From the NCBI GenBank assembly GCA_044463125.1, contig JBIQMS010000014.1, positions 1 to 64,000 on the forward strand: a DNA stretch of 64,000 nt, written 5' to 3'. Below are positions 44,801 to 52,209 of this stretch, piece by piece. Both the position numbers and the translations under genes were made by a program. The stretch comes from CAYMZZ01 sp044463125. GTDB lineage: Bacteria; Bacteroidota; Bacteroidia; Chitinophagales; Chitinophagaceae. Positions within the stretch are counted from its first letter, which is position 1. Every line of letters begins with the position of its first letter. Under the pieces are notes generated by a model, which ran no database searches, was not told the DNA's origin, and saw only the letters and a program-made list of their open reading frames with translations.

Positions 44801-45488
44801 AAAGCAGGATGTCGTGGGCGTTGAAGTCACTTTGCTCCACGTAATGCGAGTCGTTGCTGGCAATAATCTTCACATTGTATTTACGCGCCAGTTTAATCAA
44901 CACTTCATTCACCTTATCCTGCTCGGCCATTCCATGCCGCTGCAGTTCCACATAAAAATCATCCTGAAAAATATTGAGCCACCATTTGAATTCATTCTCG
45001 CCCTCCGCTTCGCCATGGCGAAGAATGGCCTGCGGTACCGAAGCGCCCAGGCAACAGGTAGTAGCAATCAGCCCTTCATGGTGTTTCAGAATAAGCTCTT
45101 TGTCGATACGTGGATACTTACTGTACAGACCCTCGATATAACCCAGCGATGTCAACTTTACCAGGTTGCGATAGCCCTGCTCGTTTTTTGCCAGTAAAAT
45201 CTGGTGGTGACGAATATCTTTTTGATCCTTGGTGAAGGTCTTCTGATGCCGGTTGGCCGTAACATAAAATTCGCAGCCAACAACGGGTTTCACTTTCAGG
45301 TTTCCGTTTTCATCTTTATGCTTGTAGGCTTCGGCCACAAAGGCAAAAGCGCCGAACATATTACCGTGGTCGCTGATGGCCAGGGCCGGTTGTCCGTCGG
45401 CTATAGCTTTTTTATAAAGATTCGGTATAGAGGCTGCTCCATCGAGCAGGGAAAACTGGGTATGTACGTGTAAGTGTGAAAATTTCAT
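41865..45488 (-). CDS. dnaE: DNA polymerase III alpha subunit
   Basis: A 1207-residue replicative polymerase. The start at 45488 gives MKFSHLHVHTQFSLLDGAA, the normal opening of the PHP domain; the 28 extra in-frame residues upstream are not conserved. Catalytic aspartates are in PDIDTDFDDEGRQKVI (about residue 420), with the HxH-rich fingers region IHAAGIIIAPKDL, QEQVMLLAQKLAGFSKGDAD and the (HhH) GLGGLKGVGEAAV segment near residue 850. An OB domain follows near residue 1000. Full length, no intein. Confidence 0.97.
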   Translation of the reverse strand: MKFSHLHVHTQFSLLDGAASIPNLYKKAIADGQPALAISDHGNMFGAFAFVAEAYKHKDENGNLKVKPVVGCEFYVTANRHQKTFTKDQKDIRHHQILLAKNEQGYRNLVKLTSLGYIEGLYSKYPRIDKELILKHHEGLIATTCCLGASVPQAILRHGEAEGENEFKWWLNIFQDDFYVELQRHGMAEQDKVNEVLIKLARKYNVKIIASNDSHYVEQSDFNAHDILLCINTGEKIATPAMRDFADDDLNVKGKRFAFPNDQFYFKTTAEMNQVFSDLPEALDNTNEIVDKVELLNLKRDILLPFFQVPKEFSSQDEYLEHLTWEGARARYSEITPEIDERIRFELYTIKTMGFAGYFLIVSDFIRAGRDIGVFIGPGRGSAAGSVVAYCTGITNIDPIKYKLLFERFLNPDRKSMPDIDTDFDDEGRQKVIDYVVEKYGNNQVAQIITYGTMAAKMSIKDVARVMDLPLPESNALAKLVPEKPGIELRRVLHAPMRSKDGEKSLEEKDGLSSDDLEMVRRIRDIYDQTESQASKVLHEAERLEGSVRNTGIHAAGIIIAPKDLTELLPVTVAKDSPLWVTQFEGNVIEDAGVIKMDFLGLKTLTIIKNALQLIRQNHNVDIDIDNIPLDDTKTFELYQLGATIGTFQFESPGMQKYLRELKPDKFGDLIAMNALYRPGPIAYIPNYIERKHGREAISYDLPEMAEYLEETYGITVYQEQVMLLAQKLAGFSKGDADVLRKAMGKKQKAVLDKMKAQFVKGATERNFPADKLEKIWTDWEAFAQYAFNKSHSTCYAFVAYQTAYLKAHYPGEYMSAVLNNAGSIEKITFFMEECKRMGIKVLGPDINESLKGFAVNKAGEIRFGLGGLKGVGEAAVENIIEERLKSGAFTDIFDFIKRINQRAVNKKTLESLAYAGAFDCFPALHRAQYFTVAEGDTATGLEKIIKYGQVIAAQSVTSSATLFGDMAIDMEIPPPRIADCAPWPLTEQLAFEKDVTGMFLSGHPLDHYKFEIKHYGITSIADFNEFRDTIKAQPNPGRGFKLIALVTGADHRIAQNGNKFGRFTLEDYSGKMEIALFKEDYLRFSPLLMPGTALYITGQLKPRFGRDEWEFRVGSISLAENIKESQTKQLLVEIHPAYLNEEWIDFLAQNLKTYRNGDTSLRLVLKDPAQNLRISLQTGTNSFRMNDELIQFLEEKPECEIQVQLN

Positions 45489-45655
45489 GGGTTGCACTGG
45501 TTTCAAATTCTCGCAAAGTGAAGACGAATCGTCGCTTACAAAAGTGCCGAATTCGCAAAGTTCGGCCATCAATAGTTACCCACAAACTTCGATTAGGATT
45601 TTAGGATTTTAAGATTGGTTGATCAATGCTTTGATTATCAGTAATTTGATCGACG

Positions 45656-45683
45656 CAATAACGGAGCTTTAGCTCCGTTATTG
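45656..45683. promoter_or_regulatory. TTTA-loop hairpin in a divergent promoter region
   Basis: CAATAACGGAGC and its exact reverse complement flank TTTA. It resembles the terminator hairpins of this genome but sits between two divergent genes (dnaE and the NlpC lipoprotein), where no transcript should end, about 30 nt upstream of the plus-strand promoter box. Confidence 0.7.
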
Positions 45684-45711
45684 TAAGTGATTTTTATCAG
45701 GAATTATCCTA

Positions 45712-45719
45712 TATTTTTG
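45712..45719 (+). promoter_or_regulatory. Promoter -7 box of the NlpC/P60 gene
   Basis: TATTTTTG matches TAnnTTTG; transcription would start near 45726, about 60 nt before the ATG. A small hairpin (AGTGG-TTTTT-CCACT) lies in the leader. Confidence 0.6.
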
Positions 45720-45787
45720 CACATCTGGCCGCGGGGTCGCCGGCAGTGGTTTTTCCACTGAAAATTCCCCCGCACAATGGAACACTC

Positions 45788-46543
45788 ATGGCAAGAAATC
45801 TAATGGCAAAAAATTGGATCGCTGCATTGGGAATCATTGTATGGTTGTCAAGCTGTTCAAGCATGCGTCCCGTTAACAACAAACTGTCTTCGCCCCTTCG
45901 GCAGAGCGGTACGGCGCAAAGCAGTAATTCTTCGGAAGCGAATAAAGACATTAAATTCCTCGACGATATAAGCCTGGAGCAGGATGCTTCGGTGGTTAGA
46001 GTGAAGAAGGAAAATACTTCGGCACGCAAACCTTCTGGAACCCAGTCGGCCCCTGCTTCAACGGGTAATCGTTTTCTGAACCGCACCGCCAGCGTGGAAA
46101 AAGCCAGCCCGGTGCAATTGAAATATGCCGTTCTCCTGAATACGGAAGTGGAGCATATTTCTGACCTGAAATTGCTGGAACATGTGGATGAGTGGTATGG
46201 CACGCCTTACCGCCTGGGTGGAAGCAGCAAGAAGGGAATTGACTGTTCCGCATTTGTGCAGGCCGTGTACCTTTCGGCCTATGCCATGTCGGTGCCGCGC
46301 ACGGCAAGGGAGCAATACAAATATTCCCGGATAGTGTCGGCTACCGAATTGCAGGAAGGCGATCTTGTTTTCTTCAATACCCGAGGTGGTGTTTCCCACG
46401 TGGGCATTTATCTTCAGAATAATAAATTCATTCATGCATCGTCCTCCCAGGGCGTAACGGTAAGCGATCTCTTTGAGCCCTATTATCTGAAAAGATATAT
46501 AGGGGCGGGAAGGATTGAGAAGCCACAAGCATCCAGTAAGTGA
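45788..46543 (+). CDS. NlpC/P60-family lipoprotein peptidase
   Basis: A 251-residue protein starting at 45788 (a second ATG five codons later is also possible). Lipobox WLSSC near residue 23 marks it as a lipoprotein. After a low-complexity linker of about 110 residues comes the C40 peptidase domain with the catalytic cysteine in KKGIDCSAFVQAVY, and the histidine in GGVSHVGIYLQNN. It should cut peptide cross-links of peptidoglycan in the periplasm. Its TGA stop lies in the first unit of a long GTGAGAC array. Confidence 0.9.
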   Translation: MARNLMAKNWIAALGIIVWLSSCSSMRPVNNKLSSPLRQSGTAQSSNSSEANKDIKFLDDISLEQDASVVRVKKENTSARKPSGTQSAPASTGNRFLNRTASVEKASPVQLKYAVLLNTEVEHISDLKLLEHVDEWYGTPYRLGGSSKKGIDCSAFVQAVYLSAYAMSVPRTAREQYKYSRIVSATELQEGDLVFFNTRGGVSHVGIYLQNNKFIHASSSQGVTVSDLFEPYYLKRYIGAGRIEKPQASSK

Positions 46544-46712
46544 GGAGTGAGACGTGAGACGTGAATCGTGAGACGTGAATGGTGAGGCGTGAATCGTGAG
46601 ACGTGAATCGTGAGACGTGAATCGTGAGGCGTGAGGCGTGAGACGTGAGGCATGAGGCGTGAATGGTGAGGCGTGAGACGTGAATCGTGAGACGTGAGGC
46701 GTGAGACGTGAG
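46536..46712 (+). repeat. GTGARNC heptamer array (about 25 units) after the NlpC gene
   Basis: The longest array in the window. Units GTGAGAC, GTGAATC, GTGAGGC and variants repeat from the NlpC stop codon to about 46712 with period 7. Each unit contains TGA. Confidence 0.93.
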
Positions 46713-46912
46713 TTGGACAAGTGCAACTATACAAATTAGCAGGACTTTTTCTGGTCAAAAAATCTGCGCAAACTTCCTTGAGTTCTCCAGCTATTAGAGT
46801 TACTGAAAAGTTTTACAGCAACCAACGCCACGAATCCGCGACGTTCGTTGCGGTAAAGACTAACCTGCAAATTCAACCATTTCAAAACTGACATTTTTTA
46901 TCTCTCCACTTA
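46713..46912. other. Spacer of the 46.5-kb inverted array, with a single AATCTGCG box
   Basis: About 200 nt with no ORF. One AATCTGCG box at 46761-46768 followed by AGTTCTCC is a weak, degenerate match to the composite core; further on (46818-46852) GCAACCAACG and CGTTCGTTGC can pair with one mismatch around 14 nt. The gap 46544-46946 therefore consists of arms plus this spacer. Confidence 0.5.
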
Positions 46913-46967
46913 CCCGCCTCACGTCTCTCGCCTCACGTCTCACGATTCACGCCTCACGCCTCACGAT
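46913..46967 (-). repeat. GTGARNC heptamer array after the flippase gene
   Basis: On the minus strand seven to eight GTGAGGC/GTGAATC/GTGAGAC units. The last six codons of the flippase (I-V-R-R-E-A) and its TGA are written in these units. Inverted relative to the array at 46536-46712. Confidence 0.9.
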
Positions 46968-48455
46968 TCTCTTCCTTATCGCCACCAGCACTGGCTTCGC
47001 GTCGGGAGTAATTTTTAGCAGAATAGTGGCGGTGATATAGAGGATACAAAATACACTACTGCGTAAGACCATTCCCCATATTCCTTCCATATCGCGAAAC
47101 AGAAAATACGCGATGGCGCCGGAAGCGGCGGCTAACAGAAGGGCATAGAAGGATGATGCCGTAAACGGCATTAGCTTAAACTTCTTCCACAGAAATGCAA
47201 AACGCACAAAATTGTAGAGGCCAATAGCGATAAGGTTGGCCACCGCGGGACCCATTATGTCCATTTTGCGGGCCAGGATAATCGAAAGCGGCAGCATCAA
47301 TGCCAGCAGGCAAACCCCACTGATCAGTTCTACCCGCCAGTAATTGGAGGTGCCGATGATTTCCGCATTGAGGCCGGTACCCATTTCAATCACGCGTGTC
47401 AAACCCATAATCAGGAATGCGGGAAAGCCCAAGAGGAAGGCTTCTTTCAAACCAAAAGTATGGATAGCTGCTTCATAGTTCAGGGCGATCAGTAAAAAAA
47501 GTCCACAGGAAAAAATGAGCTGATTTAGCGAGGAGCGCTGATAAATTCTTTGCAGTTTCTCCCGGTCCTTGTCTTTCCAGGCGCGCGCCAGGGCGGGGAT
47601 GGCGGCGGCGACAATACCCCTTTTCGGCGCCAGTATCACCCCGGCCAGCAGTTGCGCCAGGCCGAAAATACCGGTCTTGGCCATGCCATCATCCAACACG
47701 GCAGCGATCACCAGTTGGTCAAATACCTGCGCGATGGTGAAGATCAGGAAACCGGAATACAGAAAAAGAGAAAACGTCAGAATCTTCTTATACAAACGCC
47801 GCGTAACCTTACTGATCTGGAGCGTGAAATGAATTTTACCCTTCGCTGCCAGGTAAATCAAAAGTGTGAGGGCAATGGCAGGATAAGTGAACGCATAGAG
47901 CTTGATAAACAAATCAAAATCCGGTATCAGTTTCCATATAAACAACACAATCAACACCGTGATGATCAAACGCCATTGAATCTCTTTCAGGAAATTGGTG
48001 AGAATAGGCTTGCCAACATTCCATGCATACACTTCCAGAATACTAAATAGCGTAAGACCCAGCCCCAGGGGAAATATCCAGAAATAATAATTGACCAACT
48101 CAGGCGAATTCTCCGAATATTTCCTAATCACCAGATCTTTGAATACCCAGCCACCCACGCATACCAGTGCAAAACCAATAAGCCCGGCAATCATGGCGAG
48201 GCTCAGCATATCATTCTTGCGTGCGGGAAGATGGTCCTTGTAATAAGGATAGAACTTTGCGATATAAGAAGGCATCGCGAAATTGGCGAAAGCCGCCATC
48301 ATTTGTGCAATGGCTATGAATATGGTGGTGAGGCCATATTGCGCGGTGGTAAAATATTTTTCCGCGCCAAAGAAGTAAGTATTCAGCAAACCCACGGCAA
48401 AGCCCAGGTAAATGACCAGGGAGGCGATGATGCTTTGCCGGCGGATGGTGCTCAT
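46947..48455 (-). CDS. Oligosaccharide flippase-like membrane protein (MOP family)
   Basis: A 502-residue inner-membrane protein with about 14 hydrophobic helices spread over its whole length, of the polysaccharide biosynthesis/Wzx branch of the MOP exporter family. The N terminus STIRRQSIIASLVIYLGFAVG is typical. It probably flips lipid-linked sugars across the inner membrane. No glycosyltransferase genes lie next to it. Its last residues I-V-R-R-E-A derive from the repeat array, so the natural C terminus may have been replaced. Confidence 0.88.
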   Translation of the reverse strand: MSTIRRQSIIASLVIYLGFAVGLLNTYFFGAEKYFTTAQYGLTTIFIAIAQMMAAFANFAMPSYIAKFYPYYKDHLPARKNDMLSLAMIAGLIGFALVCVGGWVFKDLVIRKYSENSPELVNYYFWIFPLGLGLTLFSILEVYAWNVGKPILTNFLKEIQWRLIITVLIVLFIWKLIPDFDLFIKLYAFTYPAIALTLLIYLAAKGKIHFTLQISKVTRRLYKKILTFSLFLYSGFLIFTIAQVFDQLVIAAVLDDGMAKTGIFGLAQLLAGVILAPKRGIVAAAIPALARAWKDKDREKLQRIYQRSSLNQLIFSCGLFLLIALNYEAAIHTFGLKEAFLLGFPAFLIMGLTRVIEMGTGLNAEIIGTSNYWRVELISGVCLLALMLPLSIILARKMDIMGPAVANLIAIGLYNFVRFAFLWKKFKLMPFTASSFYALLLAAASGAIAYFLFRDMEGIWGMVLRSSVFCILYITATILLKITPDAKPVLVAIRKRIVRREA

Positions 48456-48462
48456 GGGAGGT

Positions 48463-48503
48463 TTTACGTTGTACGTTTTACGTAATACGTATTACGTATT
48501 ATA
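48463..48503 (-). repeat. ACGTNNT array between the M1 gene and the flippase gene
   Basis: On the minus strand four to five ACGTNNT units beginning at the stop codon of the M1 peptidase gene (CTATAATACGTAATACG). It occupies nearly the whole 43-nt gap to the flippase ATG. Confidence 0.85.
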
Positions 48504-50178
48504 GTTTTTTGGTGGAAATGTAAAAATTGGGGTTTATGGATAGCTCATTTGGCATTTTGCCGGTTAGTTTCAGGGTTTTGAAACCAGTGCCGGGCTGGAT
48601 CCATTGCTCTTTGTTGTTGACAACAATCTTCAGCGGCATATCGAACCCTTCTATGGTTTCGGCCCAGCGATATTTCAAGGTATAGGCGCCTGCTCCAGCG
48701 GGAATGAGTTCATATTCCAGCACAGGTATATTGGTTTTTCGCAGATACTGGTCAAAGATTTTATCCAGCTTCTTACCGGATTGTTTGGCGAAATAAGCTT
48801 CTACTTCGCGGCTGCTCGTGATTTTGTGATAGAACTCCTTATTGAGTCCTTTTAATATTTCCCTGAACTTTGTATCATTATTAATTACCTGGCGGATCGT
48901 ATGCAGCAGGTTGGCGCCTTTGAAATACATATCGCCACTGCCTTCCCTGTTTACTCCATAGGGGCCGATGATGGGTGCATCGTTTTCAATATTATTACGC
49001 AGTCCCTGGCAATATTCATCCGCCGCTTTTTTGCCGTATTCACATTCCACAAACAATACTTCGCTATAAGTGGTAAAACCTTCGTGCACCCACATATCGG
49101 CGATGTCGGACGTGGTAATATTATTGGCAAACCACTCATGTCCGGTTTCATGGATTATGATATAATCCCATTTGGTGCCCCATCCACTGCCGGAAAGGTC
49201 TGAGCCCAGGTAACCATCCCTGTATTGATTGCCATAAGCCACTGCGCTTTGGTGCTCCATGCCCAGGTGTGGAGTTTCTATCATTTTATAACTATCCTCA
49301 TAAAAAGGGTAGGGGCCAAACCAGTTTTCAAAGCAGGTCATCATGCGTTGCACATCGCGGCCAAAATGCGCCTTGCTGCGTTCCAGGTTGTAATCAAGTA
49401 CCCAATAGCTTCCGTCGAGCGAGCCTTTGGCTCCTTTGATCTTTTCTTCCCAGTTCACATAATGACCGATATATGGAATGATATTATAATTATTAATGGG
49501 GCTTTTAACTTCCCATTTCCAGGTTGTATGTCCATTTGACGCGGGAGTTTTCTTCACGAGTCGGCCATTGCCTACTGCTACCAGTGAATCGGGTACCGTA
49601 ATCGAAAGGCTGGCTCCCTGATCGGGTTCATCGGACTGGTAATCTTTGCAGGGATACCAAACGCTGGCACCCAATCCCTGGCAGGCTACCGTAATCCAGT
49701 TGCGCCTCAGGGAATCCTTGGCCCAAACCCAGCCACCATCCCAGGGTGCCCTAATGGCTTCGCGGGGTGTGCCGCTGAAATGTAGGATCAGCGTATGTTC
49801 CGTTCCTTCCTTCAGTTCCCTTTCGTTGAAGTTGATCCAAACAACATTGCCTTCCCTACGGAAAGGCAGGGCGCCGTATTTCATTTGCGCATATTCCACC
49901 CGGTCGAGCTGCATCGGCATCTGCAGATCAATTTGCATCAAACCCGGGCGTCCGCCTTTTACCACTTTAAAATGAAGTTGATTGCTTCCTTTGATCGATT
50001 TATTCGGAATATCCACCGCCACTTTCAGATCATAACGCAACACATCCCACCAGGCGCGGGCTTCGCCATTGCTACCGCGCAACGTATCAGCCATCGTAAA
50101 TGCTTCGCGCTCCTGTGCTGTTGCGGAGGAGAAAAACAATGTCAAAACTGTCAGGTAAACAAAGTATTTCACTGCCAT
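48499..50178 (-). CDS. Secreted M1-family metallopeptidase (short form)
   Basis: A 559-residue zinc peptidase with a signal peptide (to about residue 21, ending SSATAQ). Zinc site HETGHEWFANN (about residue 310) with the distal Glu in MWVHEGFTTYSE, and the exopeptidase-type MEHQSAVAYGNQY segment upstream, so an aminopeptidase is likely. It lacks the large C-terminal domain of classical aminopeptidase N. It is divergent from a peptide-binding lipoprotein with only 38 nt between them, so both may serve peptide use. Confidence 0.93.
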   Translation of the reverse strand: MAVKYFVYLTVLTLFFSSATAQEREAFTMADTLRGSNGEARAWWDVLRYDLKVAVDIPNKSIKGSNQLHFKVVKGGRPGLMQIDLQMPMQLDRVEYAQMKYGALPFRREGNVVWINFNERELKEGTEHTLILHFSGTPREAIRAPWDGGWVWAKDSLRRNWITVACQGLGASVWYPCKDYQSDEPDQGASLSITVPDSLVAVGNGRLVKKTPASNGHTTWKWEVKSPINNYNIIPYIGHYVNWEEKIKGAKGSLDGSYWVLDYNLERSKAHFGRDVQRMMTCFENWFGPYPFYEDSYKMIETPHLGMEHQSAVAYGNQYRDGYLGSDLSGSGWGTKWDYIIIHETGHEWFANNITTSDIADMWVHEGFTTYSEVLFVECEYGKKAADEYCQGLRNNIENDAPIIGPYGVNREGSGDMYFKGANLLHTIRQVINNDTKFREILKGLNKEFYHKITSSREVEAYFAKQSGKKLDKIFDQYLRKTNIPVLEYELIPAGAGAYTLKYRWAETIEGFDMPLKIVVNNKEQWIQPGTGFKTLKLTGKMPNELSINPNFYISTKKL

Positions 50179-50216
50179 ATAGGTTTGAATTGTAAATTTA
50201 ATCGTTCAAAGGCTAA

Positions 50217-51851
50217 ATGACGGTGAAAATGAGAAAATGGATGGATGCTTTGGCGATTTTATTGCTCGCCGGCTGCTGGCTGGGATGTGATAATACAGCG
50301 AAGCGGGATAAGAACATCTTTCATTACAACGAACATACCGGGATTGCTTCTCTGGATCCGGCTTTTGCCAAGAATCAGTCGGTGATGTGGCCGGTACATC
50401 AATTGTATAATACGTTGGTGGAAGTGAACCAGGGCCTGGAACTGGTGCCCTCCCTTGCCCGGTATTGGGAATTGTCGGCCGATAAAAAGCTGTATCGGTT
50501 TGTACTTCGCGATGATGTGTATTTCCACGATGATCCCTGCTTCTCCGAAGGCAAAGGACGCAAAATGACGGCCGCCGATGTAGTCTTCAGCCTTCAACGT
50601 ATCATGGATCCGGCCACGGCCAGCCCCGGCGCCTGGATTTTCAACAACAAGCTCGACAGCCTGCAGCCTTTTGTTGCTGTAAACGACACGGTATTCGAGT
50701 TGCGCCTATTGCGCCCCTATCAGCCCATTCTGGGAATTTTGTCGATGCAGTACTGTAGCATCGTTCCACAGGAGGCGGTAAAAGCTTATGGCCGCGATTT
50801 TCGCCGGCATCCGGTGGGCACCGGGCCTTTTCGCTTGCTGGCCTGGGAAGAAGGCCAGGCCCTGGTAATGCGCCGCAACCCCCGCTATTTTGAAAAGGAT
50901 AGTGCCGGAAATTCCCTGCCTTACCTGGATGGCATCAAGATTAGTTTCTACGATAGTAAAGCCACGGAATTTCTCCTGTTCCGGCAGGGACAGTTGGATT
51001 TCATTAATGATATCGAATCATCTTTTAAAGACGAAGTGCTGACCAAGCAGGGAAGACTGCGTCCCAAATGGGAGGGAAAGATAGCCCTGCAGGTGCATCC
51101 CTATTTGAATATCGAATACCTGGGAATTCTTGTTGATAACGACAATGAACTATTGAAAGGTTCACCTCTTCGCCTGCAAAAAGTGCGGCAGGCGATTAAT
51201 TACGGGTTCGATCGCCGGAAAATGATCCTTTACTTGCGCAATTCGCTGGGCACACCCGCCGAGGCGGGCTTTGTACCGGTTGGCTTGCCCTCATTCAACG
51301 ATTCGTTGGTGAAGGGTTATCATTATGATCCACAACGCAGCCGCGAATTATTGAAAGAAGCGGGTTATCCGGGAGGGGAGGGCATGCCGCAAATTCGCTT
51401 GCAGACCATTGCCCTCTATGCGGATATGGCCGACTTTATCGCCAAACAATTGAGTGATGTTGGCATAAAGGTGCAGGTGGAAACCGTGCAAAAAGCTTAT
51501 CTGCTGGAGTTGACTTCTGGTTCGCAATCCCCATTTTTCCGGGGTAGCTGGATAGCGGATTACCCGGATGCGGAAAATTATCTGTCGGTATTTTATTCCC
51601 GCAATCCGGCACCACCCAATTATACCCGATTCAATAATGCCGAATTCGATCGACTCTTTGAACAGGCGATACGGGAAGAAAACGATTCTATTCGCTATCG
51701 ACTCTACCAACAGGCCGATCAATTGGTGGTAGATCAGGCACCCGTAGTGCCACTCTGGTACGACAAAGCCGTGCGGCTGGTGCAGCCCGGCGTAACGGGT
51801 TTCGAGCCCAATGGCCTGAATTTGCTGGAGCTGCGCCGGGTGAAACTTTGA
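50217..51851 (+). CDS. Oligopeptide-type ABC solute-binding lipoprotein (orphan)
   Basis: A 544-residue family-5 (DppA/OppA-like) solute-binding protein. A lipobox (LLLAGC) lies at about residue 20; ATG at 50217 or, equally plausible, 50229. Family landmarks: the first strand DPAFAKNQSVMWPVHQLYNTLVE, LARYWELSADKKLYRFVLRDDVYFHD, and the C-terminal YRLYQQADQLVVDQAPVVPLWY. No ABC permease or ATPase genes are nearby, so its transport partner is elsewhere or it has a different role. Followed by an intrinsic terminator. Confidence 0.92.
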   Translation: MTVKMRKWMDALAILLLAGCWLGCDNTAKRDKNIFHYNEHTGIASLDPAFAKNQSVMWPVHQLYNTLVEVNQGLELVPSLARYWELSADKKLYRFVLRDDVYFHDDPCFSEGKGRKMTAADVVFSLQRIMDPATASPGAWIFNNKLDSLQPFVAVNDTVFELRLLRPYQPILGILSMQYCSIVPQEAVKAYGRDFRRHPVGTGPFRLLAWEEGQALVMRRNPRYFEKDSAGNSLPYLDGIKISFYDSKATEFLLFRQGQLDFINDIESSFKDEVLTKQGRLRPKWEGKIALQVHPYLNIEYLGILVDNDNELLKGSPLRLQKVRQAINYGFDRRKMILYLRNSLGTPAEAGFVPVGLPSFNDSLVKGYHYDPQRSRELLKEAGYPGGEGMPQIRLQTIALYADMADFIAKQLSDVGIKVQVETVQKAYLLELTSGSQSPFFRGSWIADYPDAENYLSVFYSRNPAPPNYTRFNNAEFDRLFEQAIREENDSIRYRLYQQADQLVVDQAPVVPLWYDKAVRLVQPGVTGFEPNGLNLLELRRVKL

Positions 51852-51884
51852 GCGAATCCTGAACAGGAACAAGTAGATCGCCAC

Positions 51885-51947
51885 GCCCCGCGCCTGCTTT
51901 TTTATTAATCAAATTCTGTCCTTTCAGCGCGGGGCACCGGGTTTTTT
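51885..51947 (+). terminator. GC-rich terminator after the solute-binding gene
   Basis: GCCCCGCGC (51885-51893) pairs with GCGCGGGGC (51927-51935) around a 33-nt loop, followed by ACCGGG and six T. Confidence 0.7.
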
Positions 51948-52209
51948 CGTAGGGATTACCGTATTTTCCGAAATTTTTTTTCGACTCAAATCGATTGATC
52001 TGCACAGGATTAGGATTTCGCCAATCCGCTGAAACCCTTGCCGGGCTTGCATTATCCAAAAACCCATTCTACTTTCACATCGTCAAAGCTGGTGAAAATA
52101 CGACGTTAAGATTCGACAGACCCACAGCAAATTTTCGACAGATCGGCAGTAATTACCAGCAGCGAATCCATCCTATCAAGAGCCGACCCTTAATCTTAAT
52201 ACCGTACTT
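51948..52209. other. Gap before the T9SS cargo gene
   Basis: No ORF, array or clear promoter box seen. It contains CTGAAACCCTTGCC near 52027, which also occurs near 21249 upstream of another gene; two copies are too few to call a repeat. Confidence 0.4.

Noticed and set aside
46536..46712. CRISPR array
   Set aside because: Repeats of 7 nt are directly adjacent, with no unique spacers and no cas genes.
46058..46758. Two antisense ORFs with heptapeptide repeats such as SRLTPHV and SRFTSHA
   Set aside because: They are the stop-free reverse reading of the GTGARNC DNA array (three 7-nt units give seven codons) and partly overlap the NlpC/P60 gene. No start signal or conserved domain.
52020..52036. 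CTGAAACCCTTGCC shared with 21249-21262, as an attachment site
   Set aside because: Only two short copies, no integrase or tRNA nearby.
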